Source: an uncultured Clostridia bacterium (GTDB taxonomy: Bacteria; Bacillota; Clostridia; Oscillospirales; Acutalibacteraceae). Taken from it: 64,000 bases of DNA. The stretch lies in NCBI GenBank assembly GCA_946493765.1, contig CAMMAZ010000001.1, positions 110,418 to 174,417 on the forward strand, written 5' to 3'. Positions 1 through 9,017 of this stretch are shown here, piece after piece. The notes beneath the pieces were generated by a model. It was given only the letters and a program-made list of their open reading frames with translations. It was not told the origin of the DNA and searched no databases. Position 1 is the stretch's first letter. Each line of letters begins with the position of its first letter. A program made the position numbers and the translations under genes.

Positions 1-1489
1 CGTTCACAAACACACCGGAATACCGGCACAGACAGATAAAATCAAGCAGCAGAACCACCGCATAACAGGCCAGTGTGCTGTAAGCCGCACCCATAATGTT
101 AACAGACGGATTTTTAACCAACATCCAATTCATAACAAATTTGACGGCAATACCGATCAATAGGTTGCGCACCGGAACAGTCTGTTTATCGATCGCTTGC
201 AACATGCTGGTCAACGGCACGCAAATAGCGGATAAAATGCCTGCGATCGAAAGCCATACCAATAATTTGGCGGAAACTTCTATTTCCGCCGTCTGCCCGG
301 AAAATAAAAGCTGCAGTGTGGGTTTGGACAAAACCGACAGCACAAAACCGACCGGCATCACCAAAACACTGGTCACACGCAGCACCGATTCAATATTCAG
401 TTTAACGGCCTGCCTGTCATTTTCACACCATGCTGCCGTTAAATTCGGCAGCACGCTGACGCCGATCACCGATGTGACGGATGGTAAAAGATTATAAAAC
501 GAATAGGCATATCCTTTGTAGCATCCATAAAGAAATGTCGGCAGACGGTTGGAATCGAAATCCTGCAGCACGCCGCCAAATCCGGCAGATACCGTTTGCG
601 GCGATGTTAAAACCGCCTGGTTTAAACTGTTTTGCACCGTGATCAGATCAATGAGTCCGGAAACATTCTGTGCCAAAGCCCCTAAAACGACCGGCAGTGC
701 AAACAAACACAGCGTTTTCATATTTTTTGCATCGGAAAAGGCTTTTGGCGCCGTTTGCAGCTGCTGCTTGGTGAACGGATGGGAAAAACGGTGCCGGATC
801 GCCATATATATTGTGCTGATGAATGTGCCGAGTGTGACACCGCCGATCGCCGCCGCAGCGGCATAGGGCAGCAGTGTTTCAAACGCTGCATTTTCTGTCG
901 GCATATCGATGCCAAACACTTTGCCTGTATTGGTATAACTTTGCATGCCAATCCGCAGTACAACGCTTGCGCCCAAATAACCAAACAGCAGTTTGCCGAC
1001 CGCCTCGATCACCTGAGAAATAGCGGTGGGATACATATTGCGCAATCCCTCATAGTAACCACGGTAGCAAGCCGTGATACAACAAAAAAGCATGGATGGT
1101 GCAATCACCAGAATGCTCGGCAGAATGCCGCTGTCTTTAGCAATATAGGATGCAAACGGATATGCGGTTGTCAAAATCAGCATAAAACCGGCAAGTCCGG
1201 TGATCAAAAAAGCTGTCTTTGCAGCGCGAAGACAGCTTTGCACATCATTATACCGGCGCTTGCTGACATTGGCCGACACGATCTTGGAGATCGCCGCCGG
1301 CAATCCCGCCATTGCAATGGTGTAAATCGGCGCATAGATCTCATAGGCGCTCATATAATAGCCCATCCCGGTGCCGCCGATCAACCGGCTTAAGGGAATC
1401 TTGAAAAAAGCGCCGATACATTTGACCAGCGCCGCGGAAACCAATAAGATCAGCGCCCCATGCAGCGCGCCCTGTTTTTTAGATTGCAT
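1..1489 (-). CDS. Polysaccharide/lipid flippase, SpoVB/MurJ-like (MOP superfamily), 3' end outside window
   Basis: Reading the minus strand from ATG at 1489 gives an uninterrupted polytopic membrane protein of about 496 residues running off the left edge. It has many hydrophobic segments, and near its N-terminus the MOP-type stretch around 'GTGMGYYMSAYEIY' and 'MAGLPAAISK', as in stage V sporulation protein B and related polysaccharide flippases. The family moves lipid-linked sugar precursors across the membrane; SpoVB acts in spore cortex synthesis and MurJ in wall synthesis. A GGCGGG stretch precedes the start, and a GTG two codons upstream is also possible. The C-terminus is missing, so sporulation-specific versus general flippase cannot be separated. 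Family assignment is firm, exact role inferred. Confidence 0.8.
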   Translation of the reverse strand, partial: MQSKKQGALHGALILLVSAALVKCIGAFFKIPLSRLIGGTGMGYYMSAYEIYAPIYTIAMAGLPAAISKIVSANVSKRRYNDVQSCLRAAKTAFLITGLAGFMLILTTAYPFASYIAKDSGILPSILVIAPSMLFCCITACYRGYYEGLRNMYPTAISQVIEAVGKLLFGYLGASVVLRIGMQSYTNTGKVFGIDMPTENAAFETLLPYAAAAAIGGVTLGTFISTIYMAIRHRFSHPFTKQQLQTAPKAFSDAKNMKTLCLFALPVVLGALAQNVSGLIDLITVQNSLNQAVLTSPQTVSAGFGGVLQDFDSNRLPTFLYGCYKGYAYSFYNLLPSVTSVIGVSVLPNLTAAWCENDRQAVKLNIESVLRVTSVLVMPVGFVLSVLSKPTLQLLFSGQTAEIEVSAKLLVWLSIAGILSAICVPLTSMLQAIDKQTVPVRNLLIGIAVKFVMNWMLVKNPSVNIMGAAYSTLACYAVVLLLDFICLCRYSGVFVN

Positions 1490-1558
1490 GCACACACCCG
1501 CCTGTTTTCAGCATCGAACAAAACTGCCATGCTCTATTTTACGGCGGATATGCGAATT

Positions 1559-2245
1559 TCATGACTGCATTTGCAGGGCGCGGTGCACGATTTGCATCAG
1601 ATTATCTTTCTTTTGTTCATTTTCCTTTGTATAGCTTTCCGGTGCGTTTTCGTCCGCATCGTCGGATATGCAGCGCAAAGCGACAAATGGAATCCCCATT
1701 TTGTGGCACACCTGCGCGATCGCGGCAGATTCCATGTCGCAGCATCCTGCATTGAACCGCTCTTTTAAAAATTTCTTTTTTGCACTGTCGCTGACAAACA
1801 TATCGCCGGTCACAAGCACACAGGGTTTCAACTGCGGGCAGGCGCGCATAAACTGATCGAAAAGCGTCGGATCCGGCGTGAAATGTGAGACTGCCTGCGG
1901 TTTAAAACTGATTTCATAGCCCATCGGGGTCAGATCAAAATCATGTTCGATATATTTTGTGCCAATAACAAGGTCATTTTTATAAACGCCGTGAATCGCA
2001 CCGGACAAGCCGAAATTAATGACGGCATCCACCTGATCCTCACAGCAAAGCGCAGCGGCGCCAAACGCAGCATTGACCTTGCCGATCCCGCAAAGCACAG
2101 CAATTACTTCAATATTATTTTCAAGACAAAACTTTACATATGCATTGCCATGCCGCTCAAACGCACTGCCGCCCATTTCTTTTGCACACTGCTGGACCGG
2201 TTCAAATTCACAGTCGTCCGCAATTACAAGTCCAAATTTTTTCAT
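1559..2245 (-). CDS. mtnN: 5'-methylthioadenosine/S-adenosylhomocysteine nucleosidase
   Basis: A 228-residue cytosolic enzyme that hydrolyses MTA and SAH to adenine plus the ribosyl moiety, feeding methionine salvage and the activated methyl cycle. The phosphorylase/nucleosidase fold is visible from 'CGIGKVNAAFGAA' near the N-terminus, the substrate-binding DMESAA motif (about residues 167-172), and the catalytic-Asp region CISDDAD near the C-terminus. Length is normal for the family. The start codon is preceded by AAAGGAGACTC on the minus strand. It lies between the flippase and a strong hairpin terminator, so it may be a single-gene unit. Confidence 0.9.
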   Translation of the reverse strand: MKKFGLVIADDCEFEPVQQCAKEMGGSAFERHGNAYVKFCLENNIEVIAVLCGIGKVNAAFGAAALCCEDQVDAVINFGLSGAIHGVYKNDLVIGTKYIEHDFDLTPMGYEISFKPQAVSHFTPDPTLFDQFMRACPQLKPCVLVTGDMFVSDSAKKKFLKERFNAGCCDMESAAIAQVCHKMGIPFVALRCISDDADENAPESYTKENEQKKDNLMQIVHRALQMQS

Positions 2246-2280
2246 ATGAGTCTCCTTTTATGTAAACACAGCTTAAGATA

Positions 2281-2310
2281 AAAGGAAACAGTTTAAAAAC
2301 TGTTTCCTTT
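2281..2310 (-). terminator. Perfect 14-bp inverted repeat terminator
   Basis: AAAGGAAACAGTTT and its exact reverse complement flank a 2-nt loop between the zinc-ribbon gene and mtnN. On the minus strand the stem ends in a short T-rich stretch, so it can terminate the upstream zinc-ribbon transcript. Confidence 0.7.
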
Positions 2311-2323
2311 TAAAACTAAAAAT

Positions 2324-2677
2324 TCAGAATTTTTGACCACAGCCGGAACAGAAAGCGGAACCGGCCGGATTTTTCACGCCGCAGCGGTCGCAGACAACGC
2401 ATTTTTTGTTTTCTGCGATTTTATCCTCCAGCTTTTTGATTTCCTCTTGTTTTTTCTCGATAGCGCAGCAAAGCGACTCGGCTTCATCCTGCACCTGTGC
2501 GTCTTCTGTTTTCATCCGATAATATAATTTACCAAGCGCTTCATAATCTTTTGCGAGTTTTGCGTTTAAGTTGGAAACGGAAAATTTCAGTTTCTGCACT
2601 TCGATCATATCTTCTGTTTTCTGAACGGCGGAATCCAGCACGTCTTTTGCTTTCACAACGGTATCTTCAAATACACC
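2324..2677 (-). CDS. Small coiled-coil protein with C-terminal zinc ribbon
   Basis: About 117 residues, unrecognised beyond its architecture. The first two thirds are charged, heptad-like helix (sequence begins MGVFEDTVVKAK), then two CxxC pairs (CVVCDRCG and FCSGCG) form a zinc-ribbon at the very C-terminus. The open frame extends 20 codons further upstream, but the ATG at 2677 is preceded by a good ribosome site (AAAGGAGCG), so it is the likely start. Similar coiled-coil plus zinc-ribbon proteins are common in Ruminococcaceae with no assigned function. It ends in the perfect hairpin at 2281-2310. Confidence 0.7.
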   Translation of the reverse strand, partial: GVFEDTVVKAKDVLDSAVQKTEDMIEVQKLKFSVSNLNAKLAKDYEALGKLYYRMKTEDAQVQDEAESLCCAIEKKQEEIKKLEDKIAENKKCVVCDRCGVKNPAGSAFCSGCGQKF

Positions 2678-2733
2678 CATTTCTTTTCGCTCCTTTCGAG
2701 ATAGTTTTATTATACGTTTTTTAAAGGTAAAAA

Positions 2734-4170
2734 TCAAGTAGCAGTATAAAATGCGAGGATTTTTTCTTTTCGCCTTTTCATTTCATCAAAGCCGCTGATA
2801 TATTCATATGGATATTTATAATTAAAAATGCGCTGGATTTTCTCACCGTTTTCGCTGACCAGCTTGGTCGATGCACCTGCGCCGACGGCAAGAATCGTCT
2901 GCATCTCTTCCATGATAAAAACGTTGTAATAGCTTTCATAGCCGGGTTTTGCCCATCCTATATTTTCATTATTGCCCGCCATGGCGCTTTGCCGGTACAT
3001 GTAATAGGGCCGGTATCCCGCCTTTGCTAATACAGTATGTGAAAAGGAAAGCATTTGTGAGACCGCATCATCCTGCGGCCGGTATTGCGCCTGCCCCTGA
3101 TAGACAAGCCGGGAGGAACGTTTGACCGCCAGCGTGTGCACCGTCACACAAGCCGGATCCAATTTTATAATTTCCGCAATCGTATTTTGAAAAGATGCGA
3201 CGCTTTCTTTCCCCAGTCCTGCGATCAGATCGGTGTTGATGTTATCAAACCCCTTTTGCACCGCCATGTCATAGGCACGGTAGAAATCTTCTTTTGTGTG
3301 ATTGCGCCGGATTTCCTTTAAAACCGCGTCGTTGAGTGTTTGCGGATTGATGCTGATGCGCGTTGCACCGGCATCACGCATGACATCCAGTTTTTCCGGT
3401 GTGATGGTGTCGGGGCGTCCGGCTTCGATGGTAAATTCCAACAAATGCTCTGTTTCAAAATTTTTATGCACCGCATCACACACCTTTTGCAGCGCTTGTG
3501 CGGATATGGCTGTCGGCGTTCCACCGCCGATATAAACCGTCAGCAAACGAAGACCCAGCTGTCTTGCAATTTTGCCGGTGTGTTCAATTTCCTCGCATAG
3601 CCGGTCGATATAAGAAGGGATCAGCTTTGCGGATTTTTCTACATCATGTGAAATAAAGGAACAGTAACTGCAGCGGGACACGCAAAACGGAATCGATATG
3701 TAAAGGCTGAAAGTGTTTTCGCCTAAATACTGCAACAGGCGTTCCTGATTTTGCAGCGTTTGTTTTGCAAGCTGAAATTTTTCGTCCGTGATTAAAAATT
3801 TTTCTTTGAAAATCTGTTCGGCCTTTTCCCAGCCGTTTTGCAAGACCAGGCGGCGCAGCAGCTTCACCGGCCGCACACCGGTTTGAATGCCCCATGCCGG
3901 CCGGATGCCGGTGCGCTCGCACAGCAACAAGAACAGCATCTGACACAGCAGGCGTTCACAGTCGTTTTCACCCTCTGCACGTTCTGTTTGTTTAGTCGTC
4001 ACATTCTGATAAAACAAAGTAACCGAAAGCGCCAATCCGTCCTTTTGCGCGGTGATCTGCGCCGTATCAAATGCCTTTTCGGTGGTCACGCGCTCGCCCG
4101 GAAAAAACAATTTGATGATGTTTTCCAGCTCATATTTATAGCTGTTGCCAATTAAACACAACCGGATCAT
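2734..4170 (-). CDS. hemZ: Coproporphyrinogen dehydrogenase-like radical SAM protein HemZ
   Basis: A 478-residue radical SAM protein of the HemN/HemZ class. The 4Fe-4S binding triad is C163, C167, C170 in 'PFCVSRCSYCSF', followed by the GGGTPT SAM-binding loop; the N-terminal 150 residues match the extension characteristic of HemZ. The family carries out oxygen-independent coproporphyrinogen III decarboxylation or haem-related chemistry; whether this one makes haem is not shown, since no other haem gene is nearby. It overlaps the upstream MBL hydrolase stop by 4 bases, so the two are translationally coupled in the recJ-rel-MBL-hemZ operon, an order frequent in clostridia. Confidence 0.85.
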   Translation of the reverse strand: MIRLCLIGNSYKYELENIIKLFFPGERVTTEKAFDTAQITAQKDGLALSVTLFYQNVTTKQTERAEGENDCERLLCQMLFLLLCERTGIRPAWGIQTGVRPVKLLRRLVLQNGWEKAEQIFKEKFLITDEKFQLAKQTLQNQERLLQYLGENTFSLYISIPFCVSRCSYCSFISHDVEKSAKLIPSYIDRLCEEIEHTGKIARQLGLRLLTVYIGGGTPTAISAQALQKVCDAVHKNFETEHLLEFTIEAGRPDTITPEKLDVMRDAGATRISINPQTLNDAVLKEIRRNHTKEDFYRAYDMAVQKGFDNINTDLIAGLGKESVASFQNTIAEIIKLDPACVTVHTLAVKRSSRLVYQGQAQYRPQDDAVSQMLSFSHTVLAKAGYRPYYMYRQSAMAGNNENIGWAKPGYESYYNVFIMEEMQTILAVGAGASTKLVSENGEKIQRIFNYKYPYEYISGFDEMKRRKEKILAFYTAT

Positions 4171-4793
4171 ATATACCTCGCCAAGGGATTCATCAGCCGT
4201 TCATTTTGCAGTGTTGTGGTTTCCTGGTGTCCCGGTAAAACCAGATAGTCCCCCTCAAGCTGCGTCAAACGATAAAAGGAATCCACCATCGAAGAAAAGC
4301 TGCCGGTTGGAAAATCGACCCGTCCATAACTGCCGCAAAACAGGGTGTCGCCGGAAAACAATGTCTTCTCCGCCAGATAACAAACAGATCCGTGCGTATG
4401 TCCCGGCGTGGAAATGACCTTTATTTTTGTTTGGCCAAGTTCGAGTGTGTCCCCATCCGCTACGAATTGATCGGCTGCCAGCGGCAAAAACGGCTCATTA
4501 TAGCAGCCCATTTGGTTATACAAATTCGCATCCGGATTTTGCAGCCGTTCGGCTTCGTTTTCATGCACATAAAGTTTGGCGCCGGTCATTTCCTGCACCG
4601 CATGCACACCCATGATATGGTCGATATGCGCATGTGTGAGCAAAATCATATCCACCTGCATGCCTTCCAATGCTTTTAAAAGCTGTTTAGAGGCAAAGCC
4701 CGGATCGATCACTGCGCAGCGCTCTGTTTTCTCATCCGTTACAATATAGCAGTTTGTCGCCAAAGGGCCTAACGCCAAAGACTGTACCGTCAT
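4167..4793 (-). CDS. MBL-fold metallohydrolase (YqgX/GloB-like)
   Basis: A 208-residue metallo-beta-lactamase-fold hydrolase. The metal-binding motif THAHIDH lies at residues 53-59 (H54, H56, D58, H59); a second His in 'STPGHTHGS' and Asp in 'LFSGDTLF' complete the dinuclear site, and a C-terminal 'PGHQ' supplies the last His. Family members include hydroxyacylglutathione hydrolase (glyoxalase II) and YqgX-type enzymes; the substrate cannot be told from sequence. Located between rel and hemZ, 11 bases after rel and overlapping hemZ by 4. Confidence 0.85.
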   Translation of the reverse strand: MTVQSLALGPLATNCYIVTDEKTERCAVIDPGFASKQLLKALEGMQVDMILLTHAHIDHIMGVHAVQEMTGAKLYVHENEAERLQNPDANLYNQMGCYNEPFLPLAADQFVADGDTLELGQTKIKVISTPGHTHGSVCYLAEKTLFSGDTLFCGSYGRVDFPTGSFSSMVDSFYRLTQLEGDYLVLPGHQETTTLQNERLMNPLARYI

Positions 4794-4804
4794 GCTTTTC
4801 CTCC

Positions 4805-6991
4805 TTACAATCCCGTTCTTTCGATCGAATAAACACTTTCGATTTTAGAAAGCCTTGTGATGATATTTTTTAAATGATCCAGACTTTCGATGCTGATGGT
4901 GATCATGATTTCACAGTTGCCGTCCTTTAATTCCCGTGCGTTGACGGTGTGCAGTGCCAGGTGCATATTAGCCAGCGCAACAGTGATGTCCGCCAGCAGC
5001 TGCGGACGGTCGATGGCGTTGATCTTCAACGTTGACTGGAACGTCTTGTTCGGCTTTCCGGTCCATTTCACACGAATCCAGCGTTCCGGTTCATCACAGG
5101 TCGTCATATCGCGGGGCACATTGCTGCAATCGCGTTTATGCACCGAAACCCCGTGCCCTCTGGTGATATATCCGATGATCGGATCGCCCGGCAGCGGGTT
5201 GCAGCATTTGGACAGCTTGATTAAACAATTGTCCGTACCGTCCACCACAAGACCCTCATCGCTGTTTTCTCCGATCGTGTTTTTGGAAATCAGGTCATTG
5301 ATGTCCAGTTCTTCCGGCGTCTGTTTCGCCTGTCGGAATTCCTCCTTGATACGCGGCATAAGCCGTGAAAGGATGATGCCGCCGTAGCCGATCGCGGCAT
5401 AAAAATCATCCACTGTTTCGCAATGCTGACGCTTTGCAATGCTTTCCAGCAATTCATTCATTGCGTCGTTGGGCAGAATAATGGAATTGCGTTTGAATTC
5501 GCGTTCGACCTCTGCCTTGCCCTGTTCGATATTTTCCGGACGGCATTCTTTTTTGAACCAGGAACGAATCTTGTTGCGCGCTTCCCCTGTTTTGACGATT
5601 TTGAGCCATTCACGGTTGGGGCCGTGCGGCTGCGCGCTGGTCAAAATTTCGATGATTTCTCCTGTTTTGATCTGGTAATCCAGCGGAACAATCCTGCCGT
5701 CCACCTTGGCGCCGACCATTTTGTTACCGACGGCGGAATGAATCGCATAAGCAAAATCGATCACGCAGGAGCCCATCGGCAGTGAGATCACATCGCCCTT
5801 GGGAGTCACTGCAAAAACATCGTCCTGTGACAGATCCGATTTGATCGAGGTAACAATATCCTCAACATCATCGCTTTCTTTCTGGTTATCCAGCAGCTGG
5901 CGCACCCAGCTTAAGCGTTCCTCCAGCTTGATGTCGTTTTTATGGATGCCCTCTTTGTATTTCCAGTGCGCGGCAATACCGAATTCCGCAGTACGGTGCA
6001 TTTCCGCCGTGCGGATCTGCACTTCAAAGGGGATCCCTTCCCTGCCGATCACAGTGGTATGCAGCGACTGGTACATGTTCGGTTTTGGCGTGGAAATATA
6101 ATCCTTGAACCGCCCCGGGATCGGACGGAACATATCATGGATAAAACCTAAAATATTATAACAGTTGGCAACGGTATCGGTGATGATACGCACTGCATAA
6201 ATATCATAAATTTCTTCAAATGCTTTTCCCTGCATGTACATCTTACGGTAGATGCCGTGAATCGATTTGACGCGCCCTTCCAGATGAATATCCGGCACCT
6301 CCGGTTTTAACCGTTTTTCAATGCGGTCGATGATGGAACGCAGAAGGTTTTCCCGGTATTCTTTCTGGGAATTGAGCGACTGTTCGATATCCGCATAAGC
6401 GACGGGATCCAGATACCGGATCGCTAAATCCTCCAATTCCTCCTTGATCGCCCGGATACCGAGGCGGTGCGCGATCGGCGCATAAACCTCCAGCGTTTCC
6501 CTGGATATGTCCCGGCGTTTTTGTTCCGGCAAGGCCGAAATGGTCCGCATGTTATGCAGCCGGTCCGCCAATTTAACGATGATCACGCGAATATCGTCCG
6601 CCATGGCGATCAGCATTTTCCGGATATTTTCCGCCTGCGCTTCTTCTCTGGTGATATAGGGGATCTTTCCGAGTTTTGTGACCGCGTCCACCAAAACCGC
6701 AACGTCGTTTCCGAATTTTTCCCGCACTTCGTCGATCGTCACTTCTGTATCCTCGACAACATCATGCAAAAGCGCCGCCACGACCGATTCGGAATCCATA
6801 CCCAGTTCGATCAGGATGATTGCCACCGCGGTCGGATGATTGATATATTTCTCGCCCGATTTGCGAAACTGTCCTTCATGGGCGGCGGCGGCAAAATCAT
6901 ATGCCTTTTGAATAAAATCGATTCTGTAATTTTTATTGGTTTTTTCGATCGCCGCGACAATGTCATGAAAAGTATATTCTTTAAACGGCAT
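4805..6991 (-). CDS. rel: Bifunctional (p)ppGpp synthetase/hydrolase Rel
   Basis: 728 residues, normal for a long RSH protein. In order: HD hydrolase domain (VVAALLHDVVEDT near residues 68-80), RelA/SpoT synthetase domain (about 230-350, with 'FKDYISTPKPNMYQSLHT'), TGS domain (about 390-450, 'AVTPKGDVISLPMGS'), a conserved-cysteine/zinc-finger segment ('LSKCCNPLPGD...HKRDC'), and a C-terminal ACT domain. With HD residues present it should both make and degrade the stringent-response alarmone. Its start overlaps the end of recJ by 11 bases. Confidence 0.95.
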   Translation of the reverse strand: MPFKEYTFHDIVAAIEKTNKNYRIDFIQKAYDFAAAAHEGQFRKSGEKYINHPTAVAIILIELGMDSESVVAALLHDVVEDTEVTIDEVREKFGNDVAVLVDAVTKLGKIPYITREEAQAENIRKMLIAMADDIRVIIVKLADRLHNMRTISALPEQKRRDISRETLEVYAPIAHRLGIRAIKEELEDLAIRYLDPVAYADIEQSLNSQKEYRENLLRSIIDRIEKRLKPEVPDIHLEGRVKSIHGIYRKMYMQGKAFEEIYDIYAVRIITDTVANCYNILGFIHDMFRPIPGRFKDYISTPKPNMYQSLHTTVIGREGIPFEVQIRTAEMHRTAEFGIAAHWKYKEGIHKNDIKLEERLSWVRQLLDNQKESDDVEDIVTSIKSDLSQDDVFAVTPKGDVISLPMGSCVIDFAYAIHSAVGNKMVGAKVDGRIVPLDYQIKTGEIIEILTSAQPHGPNREWLKIVKTGEARNKIRSWFKKECRPENIEQGKAEVEREFKRNSIILPNDAMNELLESIAKRQHCETVDDFYAAIGYGGIILSRLMPRIKEEFRQAKQTPEELDINDLISKNTIGENSDEGLVVDGTDNCLIKLSKCCNPLPGDPIIGYITRGHGVSVHKRDCSNVPRDMTTCDEPERWIRVKWTGKPNKTFQSTLKINAIDRPQLLADITVALANMHLALHTVNARELKDGNCEIMITISIESLDHLKNIITRLSKIESVYSIERTGL

Positions 6992-9011
6992 ATTGATTTT
7001 CTCCTTTCGATAATTTTTGGAACAGCGCCGAATCGTTCAAATTCACCTTCTGTGCATTTTCGATCCATTCGATCTTAATTTCACCGCTGTTTTTCAGTGT
7101 GATCAGATTTTCTTCCGATAAAATATCCAGCATCAATCGCAGCCGGCAGATATCCTGCGTTCCAAAGACTTTGCAAATTGTTCTTTCATCCCCGAAAATC
7201 TGTTTTTTGCGCCGGATAACACGATAAACCTCTCCCAATTCTTCGCGGGTCAGCGGCGGCATTTGCGGCGGCTGTCCGTTCATCTGATACGCTTCATAGG
7301 CACGGATACCCGCAAAAACCGCTGTGTCATCCAACTTTGACGGCCGCATTTCCTTGATAATAACCGACAGGCTTTCCTGTCCGTTATATGTATTGACATC
7401 TAAGGTAACAGCAAAATCCGCAATGTCCCCAATGGTATATGAAAACTCTTCCTCTGTTTTAAAAAACAGCATGGCCGTGATCGCCGCATTGTCCCGGCGC
7501 AGTTCCAGCCGCAGATGTTTACCACCGCCGACCGGAACGATTCTTTGGATCTGCATCGCATAGAGTCCATAAACCGGCTGCTCGTTTCCCTGTCCAAACG
7601 GCTGCAAAAGCTGCTGCGCCAGGGCGTTGGAAACGGACAGGGCGGCAGGATTCAGCTTGCAGCACAATTCCAGCGGCAAAAACGGCATCGGATGATATAG
7701 CGCCGCCGCTGCCGCTTGAATTTGTTGTATCAATTGGGGGAGCTGTTGTGCCGAAACTGTAATGCCGGCTGCCAGATCATGTCCGCCGAATTTGACCTCT
7801 TGCCCGCAGCTGTTTTTTAATATAGAATAGATCGAAACACCGGAATAACTGCGTGCCGAACCTTTGGCGATCCCGTCTTTTATCGAAAAAACAATGCAGG
7901 GTTTGCCAAAACGCTGCATCAGTCTTGCCGCAACGATCCCTGTGACACCGTGATGCCAGTTTTCCCCGACCGCAATCAGAACCGGCGCAAACAAAACTTT
8001 CGGATCACCTTCAATAAACGCGATCGCCTCTTCACAAATTTCTGTTTCCTGTGTTTGCCGCTGCACATTCACTTCGCAAAGCCGTTCGGCATAAGCCGCT
8101 GCATCCTCCGAGGTTTGCGCCAGCAAAAGATCCATTGCAAGCTGCGGCGTCTGCATCCTGCCCGCAGCGTTCAGGCGCGGCGCAAGCGCAAAAGCGACTG
8201 CTCCTGCTGTCAGCAGGCCGTTTTTTATGCCCGCCGCCTCGATCAGTGCGCATAAACCTTTGTTTTGCATGTGTTTGAGCCCGAATTTAACGATCATCCG
8301 GTTGTCCATGCGCAGCGGCATCACATCGGCAATCGTGCCGACGGTGACCAAATCCGCGTAATCCGGCAGCATTTCTTCGCAGGAAACCCCTGCGATCGCG
8401 CAGGCAGTCAAAAAAGCAACGCCGACGCCCGCATAGTCGGTGAAATCACAAAAGCAGTCTTCCCGTTTGGGATCGACCACTGCAACCGCGTCCGGCAGTT
8501 CTTGCGGCGGCAGATGATGGTCGGTGACAACGGTATCGATACCGAGCGAATTGGCATAAGCGATCTCTTCAACCGCCGCTATGCCGTTGTCCACTGTGAT
8601 GATCAGTGAAACACCGGCGGCTTTCAACATATCGATCGCATCTTTCGACATGCCGTAGCCCTCATCCCGCGTCGGCACATGATAGCGCACGTTGGCGCCA
8701 AGATCGGATAAAACGGAATACATCAATGCGGTGGACGTCACCCCGTCGGCATCATAATCGCCGAAAACGGCGATGGATTCATCTGTCTGCAATGCCTTTT
8801 GCACACGTTCGACCGCTTTGTCCATATCCGGAAGTGAAAACGGATCCGGCAGATCGATTTCAAAGGATAAAAATTCATCCGCCTCCATCGGGTCTTCGAT
8901 TCCTCTGGCGCACAGCAAAAACGCGGTAAAATGATTCAAATCGCATTCCTGCGCCAATTCCACCGCTTTTTGCTTATCGACCTGTTTTAGTGTCCACGCT
9001 TTGATTGCCAT
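6981..9011 (-). CDS. recJ: Single-stranded-DNA-specific exonuclease RecJ
   Basis: 676 residues. The DHH phosphoesterase motifs are plain: 'FGDYDADGVTST' (about 79-90), 'ITVDNG', and 'VTDHHLPP', followed by the DHHA1 domain ('GVTGIVAARL...GGHDLAAG') and an OB-like domain. The C-terminus carries an extra winged-helix-like stretch of about 120 residues, as in many clostridial RecJ proteins. It is a 5'-3' ssDNA exonuclease used in recombination and mismatch repair. First gene of the recJ-rel-MBL-hemZ run; overlaps rel. Confidence 0.93.
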   Translation of the reverse strand: MAIKAWTLKQVDKQKAVELAQECDLNHFTAFLLCARGIEDPMEADEFLSFEIDLPDPFSLPDMDKAVERVQKALQTDESIAVFGDYDADGVTSTALMYSVLSDLGANVRYHVPTRDEGYGMSKDAIDMLKAAGVSLIITVDNGIAAVEEIAYANSLGIDTVVTDHHLPPQELPDAVAVVDPKREDCFCDFTDYAGVGVAFLTACAIAGVSCEEMLPDYADLVTVGTIADVMPLRMDNRMIVKFGLKHMQNKGLCALIEAAGIKNGLLTAGAVAFALAPRLNAAGRMQTPQLAMDLLLAQTSEDAAAYAERLCEVNVQRQTQETEICEEAIAFIEGDPKVLFAPVLIAVGENWHHGVTGIVAARLMQRFGKPCIVFSIKDGIAKGSARSYSGVSIYSILKNSCGQEVKFGGHDLAAGITVSAQQLPQLIQQIQAAAAALYHPMPFLPLELCCKLNPAALSVSNALAQQLLQPFGQGNEQPVYGLYAMQIQRIVPVGGGKHLRLELRRDNAAITAMLFFKTEEEFSYTIGDIADFAVTLDVNTYNGQESLSVIIKEMRPSKLDDTAVFAGIRAYEAYQMNGQPPQMPPLTREELGEVYRVIRRKKQIFGDERTICKVFGTQDICRLRLMLDILSEENLITLKNSGEIKIEWIENAQKVNLNDSALFQKLSKGENQYAV

Positions 9012-9017
9012 ATGATT